A stretch of DNA of 64,000 nt from Burkholderia pseudomultivorans (GCF_001718415.1 NZ_CP013378.1:1488001-1552000), one strand, 5' to 3'; numbered from the stretch's first letter, positions 36,303 through 46,260 are shown. Notes: a model not told the origin generated them from the letters alone. Numbers and translations: made by a program.

Positions 36303-36926
36303 GTGGCACGTTATATCGGCCCCAAGGCCAAGCTGTCCCGCCGTGAAGGCACCGACCTGTTCCTGAAGAGCGCACGCCGCTCGCTCGCCGACAAGTGCAA
36401 GCTCGACAGCAAGCCGGGCCAGCACGGCCGTACCTCGGGCGCACGTACGTCCGACTACGGTACGCAGCTTCGTGAAAAGCAAAAGGTCAAGCGCATCTAC
36501 GGTGTGCTGGAGCGTCAGTTCCGCCGCTACTTCGCTGAAGCCGACCGCCGCAAGGGCAACACGGGTGAAAACCTGCTGCAACTGCTCGAGTCGCGCCTCG
36601 ACAACGTCGTGTATCGCATGGGCTTCGGCTCGACCCGCGCTGAAGCGCGTCAGCTCGTCAGCCACAAGTCGATCACGGTGAACGGCATCGTCGCGAACGT
36701 GCCGTCGCAGCAAGTGAAGGCAGGCGACGTGATTGCGATCCGCGAAAAGGCGAAGAAGCAGGCGCGTATCGTCGAAGCGCTGTCGCTGGCCGAGCAAGGC
36801 GGCATGCCGAGCTGGGTTGCAGTCGATGCGAAGAAGTTCGAAGGTACGTTCAAGCAAGTGCCGGAACGCGCCGACATCGCCGGCGACATCAACGAAAGCC
36901 TGATCGTCGAATTGTATTCGCGTTAA
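36303..36926 (+). CDS. rpsD: 30S ribosomal protein S4
   Basis: A 207-residue 16S rRNA-binding protein of the 30S body. The start is GTG at 36303 ([17 protein letters not shown]), with AAAGGA ten bases upstream; the upstream ATT-initiated extension is not needed. The S4 RNA-binding fold has [20 protein letters not shown] (about 98-117). No zinc cysteines are present. In E. coli S4 autoregulates the alpha operon. Confidence 0.96.
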   Translation: MARYIGPKAKLSRREGTDLFLKSARRSLADKCKLDSKPGQHGRTSGARTSDYGTQLREKQKVKRIYGVLERQFRRYFAEADRRKGNTGENLLQLLESRLDNVVYRMGFGSTRAEARQLVSHKSITVNGIVANVPSQQVKAGDVIAIREKAKKQARIVEALSLAEQGGMPSWVAVDAKKFEGTFKQVPERADIAGDINESLIVELYSR

Positions 36927-36937
36927 TCCGATTGACG

Positions 36938-36990
36938 GCCGAGGTACCCCGATTGCGTGCAGCAAGGGGTGACCTCGGCTGTTTATTTTC
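36938..36990 (+). terminator. rpsD-rpoA intergenic terminator/attenuator
   Basis: GCCGAGGT (36938-36945) pairs with ACCTCGGC (36972-36979), and inside it CCCC pairs with GGGG (36947-36950, 36966-36969); the tail is TGTTTATTTT. Being inside the alpha operon it probably attenuates, lowering rpoA relative to the ribosomal genes. Confidence 0.7.
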
Positions 36991-37050
36991 AGGGTGTTAC
37001 CGGTCAGCCTTATCGGTGTAACGAGCCGAGGGTATTGAAAAGGAAAACCT

Positions 37051-38028
37051 ATGCAAACCAGTTTGTTGAAACCCAAGATCATCGCCGTGGAATCGCTGGG
37101 CGAGAACCATGCGAAGGTGGTCATGGAGCCGTTCGAGCGTGGCTACGGCCATACCTTGGGCAATGCGCTCCGCCGCGTGCTGCTGTCGTCGATGGTTGGC
37201 TACGCGCCGACCGAAGTCACGATCGCGGGCGTGGTGCACGAGTATTCGACGCTTGATGGTGTGCAAGAGGACGTCGTCAACCTGCTGCTGAACCTGAAGG
37301 GCGTGGTGTTCAAGCTGCATAACCGCGACGAAGTGACGGTGACCCTGCGCAAGGAAGGTGAAGGCGTCGTCACGGCCGGCGATATCGAGCTGGCTCACGA
37401 TTGCGAAGTCATCAACCCGAATCACGTGATCGCGCATCTGTCGAAGGGCGGCAAGCTCGACGTTCAGATCAAGATCGAGAAGGGCCGCGGCTATGTGCCG
37501 GGCAACGTGCGCCGCTATGGCGAAGACACGGCCAAGATCATCGGCCGCATCGTGCTGGACGCATCGTTCTCGCCGGTTCGCCGCGTGAGCTACGCAGTCG
37601 AAAGCGCACGTGTCGAGCAGCGTACCGACCTCGACAAGCTCGTGATGAACATCGAGACGAGCGGCGTGATCACGCCGGAAGAAGCGATCCGTCAATCGGC
37701 CCGCATCCTGGTCGACCAGCTGTCCGTGTTCGCGGCGCTGGAAGGCACGGAAACGGCTGCCGAGGCACCGTCGCGCGCACCGCAGATCGATCCGATCCTG
37801 CTGCGTCCGGTGGACGATCTCGAGCTGACGGTCCGTTCGGCGAACTGCCTGAAGGCCGAGAACATTTACTACATCGGCGACCTGATCCAGCGCACGGAAA
37901 ACGAGCTGCTGAAGACGCCGAACCTCGGTCGCAAGTCGCTCAACGAGATCAAGGAAGTCCTCGCTTCGCGCGGTCTCACGCTGGGCATGAAGCTCGAGAA
38001 CTGGCCGCCGGCCGGTCTCGACAAGTAA
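37051..38028 (+). CDS. rpoA: DNA-directed RNA polymerase subunit alpha
   Basis: A 325-residue subunit that dimerises to start polymerase assembly. The N-terminal domain contains [20 protein letters not shown] (about 30-49). The C-terminal domain (about 245-320) that binds UP elements and activators reads [20 protein letters not shown] and [31 protein letters not shown] precedes the ATG. Confidence 0.98.
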   Translation: MQTSLLKPKIIAVESLGENHAKVVMEPFERGYGHTLGNALRRVLLSSMVGYAPTEVTIAGVVHEYSTLDGVQEDVVNLLLNLKGVVFKLHNRDEVTVTLRKEGEGVVTAGDIELAHDCEVINPNHVIAHLSKGGKLDVQIKIEKGRGYVPGNVRRYGEDTAKIIGRIVLDASFSPVRRVSYAVESARVEQRTDLDKLVMNIETSGVITPEEAIRQSARILVDQLSVFAALEGTETAAEAPSRAPQIDPILLRPVDDLELTVRSANCLKAENIYYIGDLIQRTENELLKTPNLGRKSLNEIKEVLASRGLTLGMKLENWPPAGLDK

Positions 38029-38057
38029 GCCCGCCTGTCGTCAGGTTGTAGCTGAAG

Positions 38058-38107
38058 TTGGCAAAGATGCGGATTTTCCTTTAAAATCCGCATCTTGCTT
38101 TTTTTCG
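38058..38107 (+). promoter_or_regulatory. Palindromic terminator/promoter between rpoA and rplQ
   Basis: AAGATGCGGATTTT (38064-38077) and AAAATCCGCATCTT (38083-38096) form a perfect 14-bp stem with loop CCTTT, followed by GCTTTTTTT: a good terminator. The same DNA carries TTGGCA (38058-38063), an 18-bp spacer and TAAAAT (38082-38087), so a promoter for rplQ may be embedded in the palindrome. Terminator confidence is high; promoter confidence is modest. Confidence 0.7.
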
Positions 38108-38177
38108 TTACCGGCCCGTGCACCCCTTCGGGTGCGATAGAAGAGCTGGATCAAAACTTTGAATCAAGGAAACTGAA

Positions 38178-38573
38178 ATGCGCCATCGTCATGGTCTGCG
38201 GAAACTGAACCGCACGAGCAGCCACCGTCTGGCTATGCTCCGTAACATGTCCAACTCGCTGATCGAGCACGAAGTCATCAAGACGACGCTGCCGAAGGCG
38301 AAGGAACTCCGTAAGGTCGTCGAGCCGCTGATCACGCTCGGCAAGAAGCCGTCGCTCGCAAACCGTCGTCTGGCGTTCAACCGCCTGCGCGATCGTGATT
38401 CGGTGGCGAAGCTGTTCGACGTGCTCGGTCCGCGTTTCGCGAACCGTCCGGGCGGCTACCTGCGCATCCTGAAGTTCGGCTTCCGCGTCGGCGATAACGC
38501 ACCGATGGCACTGGTCGAGCTGCTGGATCGTCCGGAAGTCGACGAAACGGAAAACGTGCAAGAAGCCGAATAA
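38178..38573 (+). CDS. rplQ: 50S ribosomal protein L17
   Basis: A 131-residue protein near the tunnel exit. [17 protein letters not shown] is the family N-terminus, and [20 protein letters not shown] the C-terminal core. It ends the ribosomal protein super-cluster; a terminator follows. Confidence 0.98.
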   Translation: MRHRHGLRKLNRTSSHRLAMLRNMSNSLIEHEVIKTTLPKAKELRKVVEPLITLGKKPSLANRRLAFNRLRDRDSVAKLFDVLGPRFANRPGGYLRILKFGFRVGDNAPMALVELLDRPEVDETENVQEAE

Positions 38574-38598
38574 GCTTTGCGCATGGGGCAGTAACCGG

Positions 38599-38632
38599 AA
38601 AGGGCTGAGCGATTGCTTGGCCCTTTTTGTTT
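38599..38632 (+). terminator. Terminator after rplQ
   Basis: AAAGGG and CCCTTT pair around an unpaired or weakly paired interior of about 16 bases, followed by TTGTTTTT. It marks the end of the S10-spc-alpha region. Confidence 0.75.
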
Positions 38633-38709
38633 TTGCGGCGGGCACGGACTGCGATCGATTGTCGCAGGTGGTCGCCGGCAGCCCCGCGCGGGCTGCGATA
38701 CGATACGGG

Positions 38710-38761
38710 GCGACCAGCGTGGGCGACCGGCGTGGGCGACAAGCATGGGCGACCAGCATGG
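38710..38761 (+). repeat. Four tandem copies of a 13-bp repeat
   Basis: Consecutive units starting at 38710, 38723, 38736 and 38749 follow GCGACCAGCGTGG: the first and fourth differ at one base (GCGTGG or GCATGG), and the second and third at one or two. The array lies 60 bases before cutA in a gap without other features. It could bind a regulator or vary in copy number between strains. Confidence 0.85.
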
Positions 38762-38820
38762 ACCGTCCGCACGGTCGAGCCGTGCCGGCGCACGGTCGGG
38801 CAACGAACAGGAGGGCGCGT

Positions 38821-39147
38821 ATGGTGGTGGTGCTGATGCTGACGACGGTGCCTGATGCGGCGACGGCCGCGGCGCTCGCCGACGGCGCGCTCGATGCGCG
38901 GCTCGCCGCGTGCGTGTCGGAACTCGGCGCGATCAAGTCGCGCTATCACTGGCAGGGCAAGGTCGAGACGGCCGACGAGATCCAGTTGCTGTTCAAGACG
39001 AGCGCCGTGCGGGCGCTCGAACTGGAGCGATTTATTCTCGCGCATCATCCGTACGAGACGCCCGAAATCGTGTCGTGGCAGGCGACGGCGTCGCCGGCAT
39101 ACGGCCAGTGGGTGACCAGCGAAACTCAACGTCTATTTCATGTTTAA
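38821..39147 (+). CDS. cutA: Divalent-cation tolerance protein CutA
   Basis: A 108-residue small trimeric protein with a ferredoxin-like fold. VVVLMLTTVPDAATAAALAD and AACVSELGAIKSRYHWQGKV are typical, with the ACV cysteine kept, and LFKTSAVRALELERFILAHHPYETPEI follows. The ATG at 38821 has AGGAGGG six bases upstream; the longer in-frame extension covers the tandem repeat and is not credible. The gene overlaps dsbD by eight bases, the cutA-dsbD order found in many proteobacteria. Its link to copper tolerance comes from E. coli and is not settled. Confidence 0.95.
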   Translation: MVVVLMLTTVPDAATAAALADGALDARLAACVSELGAIKSRYHWQGKVETADEIQLLFKTSAVRALELERFILAHHPYETPEIVSWQATASPAYGQWVTSETQRLFHV

Positions 39148-40990
39148 CGGTATGGCGCTTCCCGTGCGCGTGCGCGCGCTGCGGTTCCTTGCAGTCCTGT
39201 TGTCGTTCGTGCTCGTGCTCGGCGGCATGTCGATCGCGCGCGCGGCCGACGATTTCCTCGATCCGTCGGTCGCGTTCAAGTTCAGCGCGAGCGAGTCGCC
39301 CGGGCAGGTCGATGTCCGCTTCAAGGTCGCGGACGGCTATTACCTGTACCGCGAGCGTTTCGCGTTCGCCGTGAAGAGCGGGCAGGCGACGCTCGGCGAG
39401 CCGCAGCTGCCGGCCGGCCACGTGAAGTTCGACCAGACCTTCCAGAAGAACGTCGAGACCTATCGCGGCGACCTCGTGATCCATGTGCCCGTCAAGCAGG
39501 CGGCGGGGCCGTTCGAACTCGCGGTGACGTCGCAGGGATGCGCGGACGAAGGCATCTGCTATCCGCCCGCCGAGCACGTCGTGAAGGTCGACGGCGCCGC
39601 GCTGGGCGCAACGGCCGCGGCGCCCGGCGACACGGCGGCCGGCGGCAGCTGGTTCGACAAGGTCACGAGCGCCGATTTCGCGCAGTCGCTGCTCGAAGGG
39701 CACGGCTTCTTCACGATCGTCGCGCTGTATTTCGTCGCGGGCGTCGTGCTGAGCCTGCTGCCCTGTTCGTATCCGATGATTCCGATCGTGTCCGCGATCA
39801 TCGTCGGCCAGGGCACGCGCGTGACGCATGCGCGCGGCTTCGCGCTGTCGCTGACCTACGTGATCGGGATGGCGCTCGTCTATACGGTGCTCGGCGTGGC
39901 CGCGGCGCTGGTCGGCCAGAGCCTCGGCGCATGGCTGCAGAACCCGTGGGTGCTCGGCGCATTCGGCGTGCTGCTCGCAGTGTTCGCGGTGTTGCTGATC
40001 TCGGGCAGGGACATCGCGTTGCCGCAGCGCTGGCAGAACGGCGCGGCCGAGGCATCGAGCGCGCGTCAGGGCGGCCATTTTGCGGCGGTCGCGGCGATGG
40101 GCGCGCTGTCGGCGCTGGTGGTCGGCGCCTGCATGACGGCGCCGCTGTTCGCGGTGCTCGCGTTCATCGCGCACACCGGCAACGCGCTGCTCGGCGGCGC
40201 GGCGTTGTTCGCGATGGGGCTCGGCCTCGGCGTGCCGCTGCTGGTGGTCGGCGTCGGCGCGGGCACGCTGCTGCCGCGCGCGGGCACGTGGATGGACGGC
40301 GTGAAGGTGTTCTTCGGCATCGTGCTGCTGGCCGCCGCGCTGTGGATCGTGTGGCCGGTGCTCGGCGGCGCGGCGAAGATGGTGCTGGCCGCGTTGTGGC
40401 TGCTCGTCGCCGCCGCGGCGCTCGGACTGTTTACCCCCAATGCCGGCGCCGCGACGATCTGGCGCCGCCTCGGCCGCGGTCTCGGCGCAGCGCTGGCGAT
40501 CTGGGCCGCGACGCTGCTGGTCGGGCTGGCTGCAGGCTCGACCGATCCGGTCAAGCCGCTGGCGGTGCTGGCGTCGCGCACGGTGGCGTCCGGCGGCGAC
40601 GCGTCCGCTGCCGCGGGCGCCTCGCAAGACGGGCCCGCGTTTGCGGCGGTGCGCTCGAGCGCCGAACTCGATGCGCTGCTGAAGACCTCGCCGCAGCCCG
40701 TGATGCTCGACTTCTATGCGGACTGGTGCGTGAGCTGCAAGGAGATGGAGCATCTGACGTTCACCGATTCGCGCGTCCGGGCGCGGCTCGCGCAACTGCA
40801 CCTCGTGCGCGCGGACGTCACCGCGAACAACGCGGACGACCAGGCGCTGCTCAAGCGTTTCGGCCTGTTCGGGCCGCCGGGCATCATCTTCTTCGATCGC
40901 AACGGCAAGGAGATTGCGCGCGTGGTCGGCTACCAGGCCGCGGAGACGTTCCTGCGCAGCCTCGATCGCGCGGCCGCGCCGACGGTGTAA
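39140..40990 (+). CDS. dsbD: Thiol:disulfide interchange protein DsbD
   Basis: A 616-residue inner-membrane protein that passes electrons from cytoplasmic thioredoxin to periplasmic partners. After a signal peptide (about residues 1-34) comes the periplasmic alpha domain with C134 and C140, then an eight-span membrane domain with the redox cysteines C209 (LLPCSYPM) and C331 (ACMTAPL), then a C-terminal thioredoxin domain with C530 and C533 (DWCVSCKEMEH). All six cysteines are present. ATG 39152 is an alternative start. It can reduce apocytochrome c for the ResB/CcsA system encoded downstream. Confidence 0.96.
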   Translation: MFNGMALPVRVRALRFLAVLLSFVLVLGGMSIARAADDFLDPSVAFKFSASESPGQVDVRFKVADGYYLYRERFAFAVKSGQATLGEPQLPAGHVKFDQTFQKNVETYRGDLVIHVPVKQAAGPFELAVTSQGCADEGICYPPAEHVVKVDGAALGATAAAPGDTAAGGSWFDKVTSADFAQSLLEGHGFFTIVALYFVAGVVLSLLPCSYPMIPIVSAIIVGQGTRVTHARGFALSLTYVIGMALVYTVLGVAAALVGQSLGAWLQNPWVLGAFGVLLAVFAVLLISGRDIALPQRWQNGAAEASSARQGGHFAAVAAMGALSALVVGACMTAPLFAVLAFIAHTGNALLGGAALFAMGLGLGVPLLVVGVGAGTLLPRAGTWMDGVKVFFGIVLLAAALWIVWPVLGGAAKMVLAALWLLVAAAALGLFTPNAGAATIWRRLGRGLGAALAIWAATLLVGLAAGSTDPVKPLAVLASRTVASGGDASAAAGASQDGPAFAAVRSSAELDALLKTSPQPVMLDFYADWCVSCKEMEHLTFTDSRVRARLAQLHLVRADVTANNADDQALLKRFGLFGPPGIIFFDRNGKEIARVVGYQAAETFLRSLDRAAAPTV

Positions 40991-41073
40991 CCGCGTTGCC
41001 GGCAGCGCGGCGCTGCCGATCCGAATCGGCGCCGGACGGCGCAAGCCCGCGCGGGAAGTTCATGAGGCAACAA

Positions 41074-41107
41074 AAAACGGCGGAACACCGAAGTGTTCCG
41101 CCGTTTT
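41074..41107. terminator. Bidirectional terminator between dsbD and hemB
   Basis: AAAACGGCGGAACAC (41074-41088) and GTGTTCCGCCGTTTT (41093-41107) form a perfect 15-bp stem with loop CGAA. A-tract and T-tract flank it on both sides, so it can end both converging transcripts. Confidence 0.93.
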
Positions 41108-41134
41108 CTTTCGGGCGACCTGCCGCCGCGCAGC

Positions 41135-42178
<1,044 letters not shown>

Positions 42179-42204
42179 TTAGGTCATTTTCGGGAGCGTT
42201 GGTA

Positions 42205-42210
42205 TATGAT
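42205..42210 (+). promoter_or_regulatory. Candidate -10 box for the hemB-engB small RNA
   Basis: TATGAT at 42205-42210 within GGTATATGATAGCG. The best -35 at 17-19 bp spacing (AGGTCA or TAGGTC, about 42180-42186) is poor. On the other strand the same bases read TATCATATA, so a hemB promoter could overlap. Confidence 0.35.
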
Positions 42211-42321
42211 AGCGATCGAGCGCCACGCGTTGCGTGATGCTCCCCGCTTCTCCTCCCTGAGCGGGTGCCTGTCGTTATTCGATTAGGCTGTTTGACCCGC
42301 CGTTCAACGGCGGGTTTTTTT
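42211..42321 (+). ncRNA. Probable small RNA between hemB and engB, divergent to hemB
   Basis: Both neighbours are on the minus strand, yet this gap carries a perfect + strand terminator: CCCGCCGTT (42296-42304), AACGGCGGG (42306-42314) and seven T residues. Upstream are two further hairpins: CACGC-GTT-GCGTG (42224-42236), and CCCGC (42243-42247) with GCGGG (42261-42265), whose 13-base loop contains CTCCTCCC, complementary to Shine-Dalgarno sequences. A TATGAT lies just before. The layout is that of a trans-acting small RNA of about 100 nt; it would also be antisense to the hemB leader. I recall, without being able to verify, an 'anti-hemB' RNA reported in Burkholderia; this may be it. The exact 5' end is unknown. 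Confidence 0.65.
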
Positions 42322-42385
42322 ATGAGCCGGCCGAATCGCAGGCGCCGTCAGGTGCGCACAGCCGCTGCGGCCGCGCGTTGCCCGA

Positions 42386-43045
42386 TCATTGTGCTACAGG
42401 CTCGCTTTTTTCGTCGGCGACGGACGGCCGCACCCAGCTCTCGATCAGCGCATGGGCCTCGTCGAGCCCGGTGCGCTTCAGCGCCGAGAACAGCTGGACC
42501 GTCAGCTTGCCGGTCACGCCCTGGTCGCGATACGCATCGAGCCCCTTTTGCGTGGTGCGCAACGCATTGATGCTTTCCTGCCGCGTCAATTTGTCGCACT
42601 TGGTCAGCAGCGTATGGATCGGCTTGCCGGTCGGCGCGAACCACTCGATCATCCGGCGATCGAGATCGGTCAGCGGGCGGCGCGAATCCATCATCAGGAT
42701 CAGGCCGCAAAGCTGCGAGCGGGTTGCGAGATAGGACGACAGCAGCATTTCCCAGTGCGCCTTCGCGGCGCCCGGCACTTCCGCGTAGCCGTAGCCGGGC
42801 AGGTCGACGAGGTTCGCGACGGGCTCGGCGGCCGGGCCGACGGAGAAGTAGTTGATGTGCTGCGTGCGGCCGGGCGTCTTCGATGCGAACGCCAGCCGCT
42901 TCTGGTTGCACAGCACGTTGATCGCCGTCGACTTGCCGGCGTTCGAACGGCCCGCGAACGCGATTTCCGGTTGCACCGTGGGCGGCAGGTCGCGCAGGTG
43001 ATTGACGGTCGTGTAGAAGCGGGCTTGATGGAGCAGAAAGGCCAT
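42386..43045 (-). CDS. engB: Ribosome biogenesis GTPase EngB (YihA/YsxC)
   Basis: A 219-residue GTPase needed for 50S assembly and often essential. G1 is GRSNAGKS, G3 DLPGYG and G4 [14 protein letters not shown] near the end is the G5 region. The start [21 protein letters not shown] at 43045 matches homologues. It is transcribed away from cytochrome c4, and its 3' end faces the small RNA terminator. Confidence 0.95.
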   Translation of the reverse strand: MAFLLHQARFYTTVNHLRDLPPTVQPEIAFAGRSNAGKSTAINVLCNQKRLAFASKTPGRTQHINYFSVGPAAEPVANLVDLPGYGYAEVPGAAKAHWEMLLSSYLATRSQLCGLILMMDSRRPLTDLDRRMIEWFAPTGKPIHTLLTKCDKLTRQESINALRTTQKGLDAYRDQGVTGKLTVQLFSALKRTGLDEAHALIESWVRPSVADEKSEPVAQ

Positions 43046-43124
43046 GGGAACCGGACGGACGGGCGGCGCGAGCCGCTTGGTGGAGGCGGGGTAGCCCCGA
43101 TAGGCGCAGGGGCTTTCAGCGCGA

Positions 43125-43136
43125 TATTGTACAATA
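43125..43136. promoter_or_regulatory. Palindrome in the engB-cytochrome c4 divergent region
   Basis: TATTGTACAATA is a perfect 12-bp palindrome that contains a TACAAT -10-like box on each strand. It lies about 80 bases before engB and 125 before the cytochrome gene. No convincing -35 boxes accompany it, so the role is tentative. Confidence 0.35.
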
Positions 43137-43260
43137 CGGCGGTTTTACCGAAGCCCTCCGGGGCGCCGGTCGCGCGCTTTTATGCAGCTTCTGCGGTAGA
43201 CTGAACGCCGTCGTTTTTTGCAGAACCTCAAATTCCCACAAGACGAAACAGGGTGTGCGA

Positions 43261-43917
43261 ATGAATCGACTGTGCAAGTCTCTGATGGTGCTTCAGGTTG
43301 CAGCAGGGTTCGTAGGTTTCGTAGCAGAGGCAAACGCGGCGGATGCGGCCAAGAAGCCGGATCTGGACCGCGGCAAGGCGATTGCCGGGCAGGTGTGCGC
43401 GTCGTGTCACGGCGCCGACGGCAACAGCGCGTCGGGCAGTTTTCCGAAGCTCGCCGGCCAGCATCCCGAATATCTGGTCAAGCAGTTGAACGACTTCAAG
43501 GCGCAGCCGGGCGCGAAGGGGCCGGCGCGCAACAACGCGGTGATGGTCGGATTCGCGAGCGCGCTGAGCGCGGACGACATGCGCAACGTCGCCGCGTACT
43601 ACGGGTCGCAGACGGCGAAGCCCGGCACCGCGCGCGACGCGGCGACCGTGCCGATCGGCCAGAAGATCTACCGCGGCGGCATCGCGGACAAGGGCGTGCC
43701 CGCCTGCGCCAGCTGCCACGGCCCGACGGGGCAGGGGATTCCCGTCCAGTATCCGCGTCTGTCGGGGCAGTGGGCCGACTATACGGTCGCCCAGCTGACG
43801 GCGTTCCAGCAGGGCGTCGGCGCGAGGAACAACAACGAGGCGATGCATCAGATCGCCTCGCGTCTGTCGGACAGCGAAATCAAGGCCGTCGCGGATTACA
43901 TCGCCGGCCTGCATTGA
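43261..43917 (+). CDS. Dihaem cytochrome c4
   Basis: A 218-residue periplasmic electron carrier. A signal peptide (about residues 1-27) ends near EANAA. Two haem-binding motifs, CASCH at C46-H50 and at C149-H153, lie in two homologous halves, the cytochrome c4 arrangement. It probably donates electrons to a terminal oxidase. I choose the ATG at 43261; a GTG two codons upstream is possible. The system II maturation genes resB and ccsA follow, which would attach its haems. Confidence 0.93.
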   Translation: MNRLCKSLMVLQVAAGFVGFVAEANAADAAKKPDLDRGKAIAGQVCASCHGADGNSASGSFPKLAGQHPEYLVKQLNDFKAQPGAKGPARNNAVMVGFASALSADDMRNVAAYYGSQTAKPGTARDAATVPIGQKIYRGGIADKGVPACASCHGPTGQGIPVQYPRLSGQWADYTVAQLTAFQQGVGARNNNEAMHQIASRLSDSEIKAVADYIAGLH

Positions 43918-44039
43918 GCGGTCCGTTGCGAACGGAATGACCGGGCGCCGTCACGGCGGCCGGAGTCAGAACAAGAAAAGGGTGGGGCGCCGCGCCGTTG
44001 CGGCCGCCTTGCCCTTTTTTGTTGTCAGTCGGAGTTTGA

Positions 44040-46256
44040 ATGAGCGTTACCACGTCGGGGTTGCAGTCGAAGTCGGGCCAAAGCGCAGCGAAGCGCGCAG
44101 TCGAGCTGATCAGCTCGATGCGTTTCGCGATCGCGCTGCTGGTGGTGCTGTCGATCGCGAGCATCATCGGCACGGTCCTGACCCAGGACGATCCGTATCC
44201 GAACTACGTGAACCAGTTCGGGCCGTTCTGGGCCGACATCTTCCGCTCGCTCGGCCTGTACAACGTGTACAGCGCGTGGTGGTTCATGCTGATCCTGATC
44301 TTCCTCGTCGCGTCGATCTCGCTGTGCGTGATCCGCAACGCGCCGAAGATGCTCGCCGATGCGAAGAGCTGGAAGGACAAGGTTCGTGAAGGCAGCCTGC
44401 GCGCGTTCCACCACAAGGCCGAATACTCGGCCGCCGGCACGCGCGCGGCCGCGACGGCGACGCTCGCCGCCTTCGTCACGAAGGCCGGCTACAAGCACGT
44501 CGTGCGCGAGAACGACGGCGCGACGCTGATCTCGGCGAAGCGCGGCGCGATGACGAAGTGGGGCTACATTTCCGCGCACCTCGCGATCGTCGTGATCTGT
44601 ATCGGCGGCCTGCTCGACAGCAACCTGCCGATCAAGTTTCAGATGTGGATGTTCGGCAAGAGCCCGGTCAATACCAGCGCGACGATCAGCGAGATTTCGG
44701 CCGACCACCGCCTGTCCGCGTCGAACCCGACGTTCCGCGGCTATGCGTGGGTGCCGGAGGGCCAGTTCGTGTCGACCGCGATCCTGAACCAGCCGAGCGG
44801 GTCGCTGATCCAGGACCTGCCGTTCTCGATCCAGCTCAACAAGTTCATCGTCGATTACTACACGACCGGGATGCCGAAGCTGTTCGCGAGCGACATCGTC
44901 GTGATCGATCGCGAGACGGGACAGAAGATCCCGGCGCGCGTCGAGGTCAACAAGCCGTTTACGTACAAGGGCGTGTCGATCTACCAGTCGAGCTTCCAGG
45001 ACGGCGGCTCGCAGATGCAGATGACCGCGTATCCGATGACGGGCGACAGCGCGAAGTCGTTCCCGGTGAACGGCACGATCGGCAGCTCGGCGCCGCTGCA
45101 GGCGCCCGGCGCCGACGGCGACACAATCGAGTTCTCCGACTTCCGCGCGATCAACGTCGAGAATATGGCCGATGCGAACGGCAAGCCGGACGTGCGCGGC
45201 GTCGCGAAGACGGAGTCGCTGAAGGAAGCGTTCGACGAGCGGCTCGGCTCGGGCGCGAAGACCTCGAAGCCGATGCAGCTGCACAACATCGGCCCGTCGG
45301 TGCAGTACAAGATCCGCGGCAAGGACGGCCAGGCGCGCGAGTTCAACAACTACATGCTGCCCGTCGACATGAACGGCGAGCGTGTATTCCTCGCGGGCGT
45401 GCGGGCGAGCCCGAACGATCCGTTCCGCTACATGCGGATTCCCGCCGACAGCCAGGATTCGATCGGCGAATGGATGCGCCTGCGCGCGGCACTCGAGGAT
45501 CCGGCCGTGCGCGCGCAGGCCGCTGCCCGCTTCGCGCTGCATTCGCTGCCGGCCAATGAGGTGTCGCTGCGCGATCGCCTGCAGGACAGCGCGTCGAAGG
45601 TGCTGACCCTCTTTGCGGCGCGCGACGACAGCGTCGGGCGCGGCGCGGACGGCCAGCCGATCGGCGGCTTCCAGGCGGTGGCGACGTTCATCGACCGGTC
45701 GGTGCCGAAGGAAGAACAGGAGAAGGCCGCGAGCCTGCTGCTGCGCATGCTCGAAGGCTCGATGTGGGAAGTGTGGCAGATCGCCCGCGAGCGCGCCGGC
45801 GAGCCGGCCACGCCGCGGAGCAACGATACGGTCCGCTTCGTGCAGAACGCGATCAACGCGCTGTCCGACAGCTTTTTGTATGGTTCGCCGGTCTATCTGC
45901 AGCTCGATTCGTTCAAGCAGGTGCAAGCTTCGGTATTTCAGTTGACGCGCGCACCCGGCAAGAATCTGGTGTATCTTGGCAGCCTGCTGCTGGTCGCCGG
46001 CATCTTCTCGATGTTCTATGTGCGCGAGCGGCGCCTCTGGTTCTGGCTCAAGGATGCCGGCTCGGGCGTCGACGTGGTGATGGCAATGTCCACGGCCCGC
46101 AAGACCTTCGATTTCGAGAAAGAATTCGTGCAGACGCGCGACGCGGCCGGCGTCGCGTTGCGCGCCGCACCTCGCGACGCCGCGCCCGCAGGCGCAGCAT
46201 CGACGGCCCGCCCGCCCGCCGGCGGCGGTTCCGACTCCGAGAATTCCACCCGGTAA
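44040..46256 (+). CDS. resB: Cytochrome c biogenesis protein ResB
   Basis: A 738-residue membrane protein of system II (Ccs) cytochrome c maturation, partner of CcsA in haem delivery and ligation. Membrane spans are seen at about residues 28-47, 78-98 and 175-196, with a large periplasmic domain (about 200-630) before a last span near 640-660. SSMRFAIALLVVLSIASIIG and YSAWWFMLILIFLVASISLC are the ResB signature. The C-terminal tail is Ala/Pro-rich and disordered. It lies four bases before ccsA. Confidence 0.95.
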   Translation: MSVTTSGLQSKSGQSAAKRAVELISSMRFAIALLVVLSIASIIGTVLTQDDPYPNYVNQFGPFWADIFRSLGLYNVYSAWWFMLILIFLVASISLCVIRNAPKMLADAKSWKDKVREGSLRAFHHKAEYSAAGTRAAATATLAAFVTKAGYKHVVRENDGATLISAKRGAMTKWGYISAHLAIVVICIGGLLDSNLPIKFQMWMFGKSPVNTSATISEISADHRLSASNPTFRGYAWVPEGQFVSTAILNQPSGSLIQDLPFSIQLNKFIVDYYTTGMPKLFASDIVVIDRETGQKIPARVEVNKPFTYKGVSIYQSSFQDGGSQMQMTAYPMTGDSAKSFPVNGTIGSSAPLQAPGADGDTIEFSDFRAINVENMADANGKPDVRGVAKTESLKEAFDERLGSGAKTSKPMQLHNIGPSVQYKIRGKDGQAREFNNYMLPVDMNGERVFLAGVRASPNDPFRYMRIPADSQDSIGEWMRLRAALEDPAVRAQAAARFALHSLPANEVSLRDRLQDSASKVLTLFAARDDSVGRGADGQPIGGFQAVATFIDRSVPKEEQEKAASLLLRMLEGSMWEVWQIARERAGEPATPRSNDTVRFVQNAINALSDSFLYGSPVYLQLDSFKQVQASVFQLTRAPGKNLVYLGSLLLVAGIFSMFYVRERRLWFWLKDAGSGVDVVMAMSTARKTFDFEKEFVQTRDAAGVALRAAPRDAAPAGAASTARPPAGGGSDSENSTR

Positions 46257-46260
46257 CATC

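Noticed and set aside
38710..38761. The 13-bp array as a CRISPR
   Set aside because: Units are head-to-tail without spacers and far too short.
38617..38820. N-terminal extension of CutA through the tandem repeat
   Set aside because: It has no ribosome site, while the ATG at 38821 has AGGAGGG and gives the family length.
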